From contig NZ_RBIJ01000004.1 of assembly GCF_003633725.1 (NCBI RefSeq), positions 1 to 64,000 of the forward strand: a DNA stretch of 64,000 nt, written 5' to 3'. Made by a program: the position numbers and the translations under genes. This DNA is from Brockia lithotrophica. GTDB taxonomy: Bacteria; Bacillota; Bacilli; Thermicanales; DSM-22653. Position 1 is the first letter of the stretch. Each line of letters opens with the position of its first letter. Positions 57,877 through 64,000 of the stretch are shown piece by piece. The notes beneath the pieces are model-generated. The model saw nothing but the letters and a program-made list of their open reading frames with translations, was not told the origin of the DNA and searched no databases.

Positions 57877-59496
57877 TTAGCGGCGTCCACCTCGAAGGAG
57901 GGGAGGTTCGTCGCCGCCGCGCCAGAGGTCCGTAGCTTCCCACCAGGCGGAGAAGGCCAAAAGGAGGTCTTCCCGTCCGCGGGGGGCGAGGACGTGCACC
58001 CCGACGGGGAGCACCCTTTCTCCTGCCGAAGGCTCTTGGAACACGTCGGGGTACGCCGTCCCGAGGGGGAGGGAGGCGGCGGGAAGGCCGGCCATGTTTG
58101 CCGCCTGAGTGTACGGCGTGCGCGCCGTGAGCGCGGTGACGAAGGCGTGAAGTCGTCCGTCCCTTCGAAGCGCTTCTCCCCCCGAGGCGGCAAGGGAGAG
58201 GAGGTCGCCTTCGAGGGCTTCGCCCATGCGCCAGCTGCCGATAGGAGGCGGGAGGATCGCCGCTGCCGGCGTGAGGAAGAGGTCCCATCGGGTGAAAAAT
58301 TCGTCCAGCCTGGCGGCGAGAGCGTCCCAGCGCTCGAGGAACTCCACGGCTTCCGCGGCCGAGATCGCCTCCCCCAGCCGACCGAGGAGGTAGGTGGCCG
58401 CCTCCACCGAAGGAGGGGCGAGGAGGTCTCCGCCGTCGGAAGCGGGGGAGGGGCGGAGGCGCCGCGCAAGGGCGCGGAGGGTACGGTACGTTTCCGCGTA
58501 CACGAGGGGGAGGAAGCCCGCGACGAGGTCTTCCGACGTGTAGGGCAGGGGGACTTCCTCGACGACAAAGCCGCGTTCCGCGAGGTAGGCCGCCGCCCGT
58601 TCCACCACTTCCCGCACGCCCGGATGCGGCGTTTCTCCCGGAAAGGGGTGGGCGGTGGAGAAGGCGACGCGCGGCTTTTGGTGCTCCACTGCCTCCGGAC
58701 GGGCCGCCTCCGCAAAACTGCCCGCAAAGGGGACACCGGGGAACGCACCGCCGGGCTCGAAGGGCCTCGCCTTCTGCCAGAGCACGTCCAAGACGAGGGC
58801 GGAGTCGCGGACGCTTCGCGTGAGCACGTGATGGGCCGCCGCCCCCTGCCAGCCGCGACCGCGGGCAGGACCTATGGGCGTGCGGCCGCGGGATGGCTTG
58901 AGGCCGAAGAGACCCGTGTAGGCGGCGGGAATACGGATGGAGCCGCCGCCGTCGCTCGCTCCCGCCAGGGGGACGAGCCGTGCGGCGACGGCAGCCGCCG
59001 AACCGCCGCTCGAGCCCCCTGGGGAACGGCCTTCGTCCCACGGGTTGCGCGTAGGTCCGTAGGCCTCGGGCTCCGTGACGACCCAAAGGCCGAATTCCGG
59101 CGTATTCGTAAACCCGAGGACGACCGCGCCGGCCTCGAGGAGCGCTTCGGCGAAGTGCGAGGTTCCTGATGCTCTGTGGCCTCGCAGGGCGCGGGAGCCG
59201 TGGGTTTCCGGGCAGCCGCGGACCGACTGTCCGAGGTCCTTGAGGAGGATCGGCACCCCCCACAGGGGCATCCTCTCCCGAGCCTCGCGGGGGAGGGCGG
59301 CGAGTTCGCGCACGCGGGCGCGCGCCTCCGCTTCGCAGATGTGGACTACGGCGTTGAGCCGCGGGTTTTGGCTGCGGATCCCTTCGAGGGCGGCTTCTAC
59401 GAGTTCTTCCGGCCCCAGCTCGCCTTCCTGGAGGATTTGGGCGAGACCTAGGGCGTCGTGGGTGCGCAGGGCGCTCCGCACGTCTTCGCTTGCCAC
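57877..59496 (-). CDS. Amidase-signature family protein (1)
   Basis: 539-residue hydrolase of the amidase-signature family. KDLGQ... holds the catalytic Lys, and the Gly/Ser-rich [18 protein letters not shown] plus [17 protein letters not shown] carry the cis-Ser and nucleophile Ser. GTG start after GGAGGGG. It is not GatA by context (no gatB/gatC). Substrate unknown: amides, ureas or lactams. Its stop is 8 bases from that of the convergent UbiB gene. Confidence 0.87.
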   Translation of the reverse strand: MASEDVRSALRTHDALGLAQILQEGELGPEELVEAALEGIRSQNPRLNAVVHICEAEARARVRELAALPREARERMPLWGVPILLKDLGQSVRGCPETHGSRALRGHRASGTSHFAEALLEAGAVVLGFTNTPEFGLWVVTEPEAYGPTRNPWDEGRSPGGSSGGSAAAVAARLVPLAGASDGGGSIRIPAAYTGLFGLKPSRGRTPIGPARGRGWQGAAAHHVLTRSVRDSALVLDVLWQKARPFEPGGAFPGVPFAGSFAEAARPEAVEHQKPRVAFSTAHPFPGETPHPGVREVVERAAAYLAERGFVVEEVPLPYTSEDLVAGFLPLVYAETYRTLRALARRLRPSPASDGGDLLAPPSVEAATYLLGRLGEAISAAEAVEFLERWDALAARLDEFFTRWDLFLTPAAAILPPPIGSWRMGEALEGDLLSLAASGGEALRRDGRLHAFVTALTARTPYTQAANMAGLPAASLPLGTAYPDVFQEPSAGERVLPVGVHVLAPRGREDLLLAFSAWWEATDLWRGGDEPPLLRGGRR

Positions 59497-59548
59497 CGGA
59501 CTTCCCCTCCTCTTCGTGCGTTTACGGCCGATAGTTCCCGACTTCCCC

Positions 59549-61183
59549 TTATCCCCGCGCTTCGTCTGCGGGGAGCCGGGGATTCCTTTCGTCCGGCGAC
59601 AGCCCGGAGGCCCCCGCGGTCGTCCCGCCTACGGCGTGCGGGGGTATGTCCCGGAGCCAGAGGGGGGTCTTTTCGAGGAAGTCGGCGACGGCGAGGAGGA
59701 GATCCTCGCGCCCACGGCCGGACATGAGCTGTACGCCGATGGGAAGCCCGTCCTTCCGTCCGGCGGGAACGCTGGCCGCCGGAGCGCCGGTGAAGTTTGC
59801 CAGCTGGGTGAAGGGGACGCGGCCGATTGCCTCGAGGAAGATGCGGGTGAAGGCGCCCAAACGCTCCACGACCCCCTCCAGGCGGAGACGCGCCACGAGT
59901 TCGAGGAGGAGTTCCTGCGCCCGCGACCCCCCTTCGCCCAACCGCGGGGCGACGTCCATGGCCGTAGGGGTGACGAGGAGGTCGTAGCGCGCGAAGAACT
60001 CGTCTACGGCGAGCGTCGCCCGGTCCCAGAGTTCTACCGCGTCGAGGAAGTCGGCGGCCTTGAGCCTTCGGCCGAGGCGGGAGAGGAGGCGCGAGGCGGC
60101 CTCCGTCTCTTCGGGGCGGAAGGACGGTACGAGGGCGGGGAGGCGGTAGGCGTACAGATGGGCGACGTCGGCGAGGTACGCCGTGAGGTAGCTCAGGGTG
60201 AGGCGTTCCCCGTCGACCTGTGGGTAGGCTTCTTCCACCGCGTGCCCTTGGTTTGCCAGCGCTTCGGCGACGGCGCGCACGCTCTGCGCTACGGCCGGGT
60301 GGGGTTCGCCGCCGAGGGGAGACCGCGTCCAGACGGCGACGCGCAGAGGCTTCCTCCGCCCGATCGCCTCTCCGTTTGCCGCCTCGCGGTACGAACCGTC
60401 GAAGGGCGGGGCGACGAAGGCGGCGCCCGGTTCGTAGGGGCGCACCTTGGCCCACAGCACGTCGAGCACGGCGGCGGAGTCGCGGACGCTACGCGTGAGG
60501 ACGTGGTTGATCCCGAGGCCGAAGAGTGCCCGACCGCGGCCGGGTCCGATGGGGGTGCGGCCGCGGGTCGGCTTGAGGCCGAAGAGCCCCGTGTAGGCGG
60601 CGGGGATGCGGATGGAACCACCGCCGTCGTTAGCCCCGGCGAGGGGAACCATGCGCGCCGCTACGGCAGCCGCCGAGCCGCCGCTCGAGCCTCCCGGGGA
60701 GTGGCGCAGGTTCCACGGGTTGCGCGTCGGGCCGTACGCCTTAGGTTCTGTGGTCCCCATGAGGGCGAACTCGGGGACATTCGTGATTCCGATCACGAGA
60801 AACCCCGCCTCCCGCAGGGCTTCTGCAAAGCGCGAGGTGAAGGAGGCGCGCACCCCCCTCAGGGCGCGCGACCCCATCGTGTGCGGCTCGCCGGCGAGTT
60901 CTTGGATGAGGTTCTTGAGTCCTATAGGTACGCCGAGGAAGGGCGCATCCCCGCGATCGGCGGTCCCCCTCACCGCTTTAGCCTCGTCGCATGCGTCGGC
61001 TTCGCGGAATGCCTCCTCCCGCACGTAGACGAAGGCGTTGAGCTCGGGGTTTTTCGCGGCGACGGCGGCAAAGGCGAGGTCTACGGCCTCGCGGCAGCTG
61101 AGTTCGCCGCGGCGGATCCGCTCGGCGAGTTCTGTTGCGTCCCACTGGGCGTAGGCGTGTACGTCGGACGGAGCGATCCCCAT
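59549..61183 (-). CDS. Amidase-signature family protein (2), paralogue
   Basis: 544-residue paralogue of the next amidase, with LKNLIQ (catalytic Lys), [17 protein letters not shown] and [17 protein letters not shown]. The two share long stretches almost verbatim in the signature region, so they come from a tandem duplication or gene conversion. ATG 61183 lies 7 bases after GAGGT; an earlier GTG-type start (to 61225) has no site. Likely one transcript with the following amidase (52-base gap). Confidence 0.87.
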   Translation of the reverse strand: MGIAPSDVHAYAQWDATELAERIRRGELSCREAVDLAFAAVAAKNPELNAFVYVREEAFREADACDEAKAVRGTADRGDAPFLGVPIGLKNLIQELAGEPHTMGSRALRGVRASFTSRFAEALREAGFLVIGITNVPEFALMGTTEPKAYGPTRNPWNLRHSPGGSSGGSAAAVAARMVPLAGANDGGGSIRIPAAYTGLFGLKPTRGRTPIGPGRGRALFGLGINHVLTRSVRDSAAVLDVLWAKVRPYEPGAAFVAPPFDGSYREAANGEAIGRRKPLRVAVWTRSPLGGEPHPAVAQSVRAVAEALANQGHAVEEAYPQVDGERLTLSYLTAYLADVAHLYAYRLPALVPSFRPEETEAASRLLSRLGRRLKAADFLDAVELWDRATLAVDEFFARYDLLVTPTAMDVAPRLGEGGSRAQELLLELVARLRLEGVVERLGAFTRIFLEAIGRVPFTQLANFTGAPAASVPAGRKDGLPIGVQLMSGRGREDLLLAVADFLEKTPLWLRDIPPHAVGGTTAGASGLSPDERNPRLPADEARG

Positions 61184-61317
61184 GAGGTTCACCTCGACGT
61201 CGGTCGCGTTCCCGCGTTCGCCCACGAACGCGGGAACCTTTGTCCGTATCCTACCACGTCCTGCCCCGTTCCGAACGTGGTTTCCGCCGCCTTTTCGTCT
61301 TTCCCGTCGGCCTGTGG

Positions 61318-61323
61318 TACAAT
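61318..61323 (+). promoter_or_regulatory. Extended -10 element of hydroxyacid dehydrogenase gene
   Basis: TACAAT preceded by TGTGG, the same word seen before several genes in the window; no clear -35. It lies 111 bases before the start. Confidence 0.45.
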
Positions 61324-61434
61324 ATTTCGCAACTGTTTCATTTCCGCGTACCGACCTTGGCCGAACGTCGCGGACCGGGGGCGCTATTGCAGCGTCTACC
61401 GAGAGCGGGTAAGCGGGAAACGGAGGCGAGTTCT

Positions 61435-62421
61435 GTGCGGGTGTTCGTCACGCGCCGCATTCCCGAGGAGTTTCTCGAGCCTCTCCGCGCCCACGCGGAG
61501 GTAGAGGTTTGGCCGGAGGCGGACGTCCCCCCGCCGCCGGACGTCCTGCGCACCAAGGCGATGGATGCCGAGGGCCTCATCACCCTCCTCACCGAGCGGG
61601 TAGACCGAAGCCTCCTCGCGTCGGCCCCGAAGCTGCGCGTGGTGGCAAACCTCGCCGTGGGGTACAACAACGTCGACGTCGCCGCCGCCTGCGAACGGGG
61701 CGTCGTCGTGACCTACACCCCGGACGTCCTCACGGAGGCGACGGCCGACCTCGTCCTCCTCCTCGTCCTCGGCGCGGCTCGGCGGGTGCGCGAGGCGATC
61801 GCACTCGTGGAGGAAAATCGCTGGCGCGGTTGGGCGCCGTTCGACGGCCTCGGCGTCGACCTCGCCGGCAAGACGCTTGGGATCTGGGGGATGGGACGCA
61901 TCGGCGCTGCGGTGGCCCGCCGGGCGCGGAGCTTCGGCATGGACATCGTTTACCACAACCGGCGTCCGCGGGAAGATCCGACCGTACGCGAACTCGGGGC
62001 GCGCTACGTGTCCTTCCCGGAGCTCCTCGCCCTTTCCGACGTTCTGGTCGTGCTCGTCCCCTACGCTCCGGAGCTTCGGCATCGCATTGGCGCGGAGGAA
62101 ATCCGCGCCATGAAGAGCGGAGCGATCCTCATCGTCGCCTCCCGCGGGGGGATCGTGGACGAGGCGGCGGTGGCGGAAGCGCTCGCGACGGGCCACCTCT
62201 TTGCCGCGGGCTTCGACGTGTACGAAGTCGAACCCCTTCCCGAGGATTCCCCCCTCCGTCGGGCGCCGCGCGTCCTTCTCCTTCCGCACATCGGAAGCGC
62301 CACGGAGGAGACGCGGGCGGCCATGGCGCGTCTCGCGGTGGACAACGTGGTCCGGGTCCTCCGCGGGCTTCCCCCACAAACTCCCGTTCCCGAGTGTGCG
62401 GACCTCGCGGGAAAGTCGTGA
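61435..62421 (+). CDS. D-2-hydroxyacid dehydrogenase (glyoxylate/hydroxypyruvate reductase type)
   Basis: 328-residue NAD(P)H enzyme. LGIWGMGRIGAAVARRARSFGMDIVYHNRRP is the dinucleotide fold; catalytic Arg in VASRGGIVDEAA, Glu in FDVYEVEP and His in LLPHIGSATEE. Substrate-domain motif NLAVGYNNVDVAAACERG fits glyoxylate reductases of thermophiles. The Arg after the Gly loop (HNRRP) suggests NADP preference. GTG 61435 is 8 bases after GGAGG. It starts a short plus-strand run with aconitase. Confidence 0.87.
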   Translation: MRVFVTRRIPEEFLEPLRAHAEVEVWPEADVPPPPDVLRTKAMDAEGLITLLTERVDRSLLASAPKLRVVANLAVGYNNVDVAAACERGVVVTYTPDVLTEATADLVLLLVLGAARRVREAIALVEENRWRGWAPFDGLGVDLAGKTLGIWGMGRIGAAVARRARSFGMDIVYHNRRPREDPTVRELGARYVSFPELLALSDVLVVLVPYAPELRHRIGAEEIRAMKSGAILIVASRGGIVDEAAVAEALATGHLFAAGFDVYEVEPLPEDSPLRRAPRVLLLPHIGSATEETRAAMARLAVDNVVRVLRGLPPQTPVPECADLAGKS

Positions 62422-62520
62422 GGGCTTTGCGCTAAACGGCCTTCGGCTCTCCTCCGCGGCGAAAAAGAACTTCGAAAGGAACCTTCCGAAATCGTTCCGT
62501 ACCGAAAAGGGTGAGCCGAC

Positions 62521-64000
62521 GTGTCCCGAGGAACCTTTACCTTTGATGTCTGCGCCGTGCGCGCCGAGGTCTTGCGCACGCTCGATGCGGGCGGGCGGTC
62601 CGTGCGGATCGTAGACCTCTCCCGACTGGACGAGCTCACGGACGGCGCCGTACGCCGCCTCCCCTTTGCCCTGCGCATCTTCCTCGAAGGGATCTTGCGC
62701 CACCTCCCGTGTCCAACCGCTCCCTACCGTGCCGAAGCCGGAAAGCGCGCCGACTTTGCCGACCTTGCTGCGGCGGCGCGCCGCCTTCTCGCGTACGGGG
62801 GATTTGCGGAGGCGGGAGAGGCGACGGCGGAGGGCGGAGACGTCCCCTTCTACCCTTCGCGCATCCTCCTTCAAGACTACACGGGAGTTCCCCTCGTCGC
62901 CGACTTGGCGGCGCTGAGGGACGCCGTGGCGGAACGGGGCGTAGATCCGCTGCGCGTAAACCCCGTTCTCCCCGTAGACCTCGTGATCGACCACTCCGTG
63001 AGCGTCGAAGCGTACGGCACACCCGACGCCCTCGAACGAAACCGCGAAATCGAGTTCGAGCGCAACCGCGAGCGCTTCCGCTTTTTGCGCTGGGCGCAGA
63101 ACTCCTTCGCGAACTTCCGCGTCGTGCCCCCGGGGAGCGGCATCGTCCATCAAGTAAACCTCGAGTACCTCGCGCGCGTCGTCGAAGTGCGCGGGGAGGA
63201 CGAACCTTGGGCCTTTTTCGATACGCTCGTAGGCACGGACTCGCATACGACGATGGTGAACGGGCTCGGCGTACTCGGGTGGGGCGTCGGCGGGATCGAA
63301 GCGGAGGCCGCCATGCTCGGCCGTCCCCTCGTATACCGCCTCCCGGAAGTCGTCGGCGTAGAGCTCACCGGACGACTCCCCGAAGGGCGAACGGCGACGG
63401 ACCTCGTGCTCACGCTCACCCACCTCTTCCGCCGCATCGGCGTGGTGGGCAAGATCATCGAATTCACTGGCTCCGGCGTACAAGCCCTGACCGTCGCCGA
63501 CCGCGCGACGGTGAGCAACATGGCACCGGAGTACGGGGCGACGGCGGCCCTCTTTCCCGTGGACGACGCCACCCTTCGCTACCTCGAACTCACGGGCCGT
63601 GCGCCGGAACACGTCGCCCTCGTGCACGCCTACCTCGAAGCGCAGGGAATGTTCGGCGGAGCGGCGCGGGGAGAAAGGCGGTACGCCCTCGAGATCTCCT
63701 TCGACCTCGGAAGCGTCGAGGCGACCGTGGCCGGGCCCAAGCGCCCGCACGAGACGGTTGTCCTGCGCGAGGTGCGGGACGCCTTCCGAAGCGCCCTCGA
63801 GCGTCCGCGGGAGGCGGACGGATACGGAAAGTCGGGTGCCGAGGCGACACGCGAGGTGGCCTTGGACATAGGTGGGCGTTCCTACGCCCTGCGCCACGGA
63901 AGCGTGGTGCTCGCGGCGATCACGAGCTGTACGAACACGTCCAACCCCTCCCTCATGCTCATGGCGGGGCTCGTGGCGAAGAAGGCGCGTGCCTTTGGCC
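62521..64000 (+). CDS. acnA: Aconitate hydratase, AcnA type, 3' end beyond window
   Basis: The first 493 codons of a ~900-residue iron-sulfur enzyme of the citric acid cycle, which isomerises citrate and isocitrate. YPSRILLQDYTGVPLVADLAALRD, DHSVSVEAYGT, ERFRFLRWAQNSF, HQVNLEYLARVV and TLVGTDSHTTMVNGLGVLGWGVGGIEAEAAMLG are AcnA signatures, and TSCTNTSNPS near the window edge supplies one cluster Cys. GTG start with AAAGGG upstream. The N-terminal ~60 residues are more divergent than usual. The open frame continues to the last base. Confidence 0.93.
   Translation, partial: MSRGTFTFDVCAVRAEVLRTLDAGGRSVRIVDLSRLDELTDGAVRRLPFALRIFLEGILRHLPCPTAPYRAEAGKRADFADLAAAARRLLAYGGFAEAGEATAEGGDVPFYPSRILLQDYTGVPLVADLAALRDAVAERGVDPLRVNPVLPVDLVIDHSVSVEAYGTPDALERNREIEFERNRERFRFLRWAQNSFANFRVVPPGSGIVHQVNLEYLARVVEVRGEDEPWAFFDTLVGTDSHTTMVNGLGVLGWGVGGIEAEAAMLGRPLVYRLPEVVGVELTGRLPEGRTATDLVLTLTHLFRRIGVVGKIIEFTGSGVQALTVADRATVSNMAPEYGATAALFPVDDATLRYLELTGRAPEHVALVHAYLEAQGMFGGAARGERRYALEISFDLGSVEATVAGPKRPHETVVLREVRDAFRSALERPREADGYGKSGAEATREVALDIGGRSYALRHGSVVLAAITSCTNTSNPSLMLMAGLVAKKARAFG

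Overview
The window is G+C-rich with a G+C-rich codon bias, frequent GTG and TTG starts, strong Shine-Dalgarno (SD) sequences, tRNAs with encoded CCA, a Bacillus-type (type B) RNase P RNA, a YqgQ-family gene, a HemAT-type oxygen sensor, meso-diaminopimelate dehydrogenase and a UgtP-like glycolipid glycosyltransferase. Together these point to a high-G+C, probably thermophilic member of the Bacilli. The species cannot be fixed from the sequence alone.

Layout. 1-2.5 kb: 3' part of an IS200/IS605-type TnpB gene with its right end, then a beta-phosphoglucomutase and an orphan sortase. 2.5-9.3 kb: an accessory, partly A+T-rich island. It holds a non-coding segment rich in stems, two direct copies of a manganese-catalase promoter/start region about 6 kb apart, an ABC ATPase beside a permease fused to a SpoIIM-like domain, a putative polymorphic toxin and immunity pair, and wreckage of a transposase, a radical-SAM (SPASM) protein, an ABC ATPase and the catalase. 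9.3-15 kb: tRNA-Gly, an RluA-type pseudouridine synthase, a DMT exporter and a large secreted 5'-nucleotidase behind a five-hexamer Pho-box array. 15-26.3 kb: a maltodextrin locus (MalR-like regulator, GH13 enzyme, binding protein, two permeases, GH31 enzyme, MsmX-like ATPase), with a consensus cre site at the transport promoter. 26.3-32.7 kb: GlpQ-like phosphodiesterase, Ppx-Ppk polyphosphate pair, low-Mr phosphatase and fructosamine-kinase-like protein. 32.7-39 kb, mostly minus strand: HemAT, YhhQ/QPTR transporter, P1B-4 metal ATPase, RsmF-like methyltransferase. 39-42 kb: YqgQ, a thioredoxin-fold oxidoreductase, uracil-DNA glycosylase, SuhB. 42.1-43.5 kb: seven tRNAs and rnpB. 43.6-49 kb: glycolipid synthase, SppA, RDD protein, Ddh, PlsY, HtrA-like protease. 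49-64 kb: degenerate response regulator, HAD phosphatase, ThyX-like protein, asymmetric heterodimeric ABC exporter, UbiB-like kinase, two amidases, a 2-hydroxyacid dehydrogenase and the 5' part of aconitase.

How it fits together. The sugar locus imports maltodextrins (binding protein, two permeases, ATPase), trims them (GH13 and GH31 enzymes) and is placed under MalR- or CcpA-type control by the cre site; the beta-phosphoglucomutase could feed glucose 1-phosphate from phosphorolysis into glycolysis. The nucleotidase with its Pho boxes, the GlpQ-like enzyme and Ppx-Ppk form a loose phosphate-scavenging and storage theme. Most other genes are housekeeping. The unusual biology lies in the 2.5-9.3 kb island, in several proteins with altered catalytic residues (response regulator, ABC exporter, oxidoreductase), and in two genes whose best-placed start codons are non-standard.
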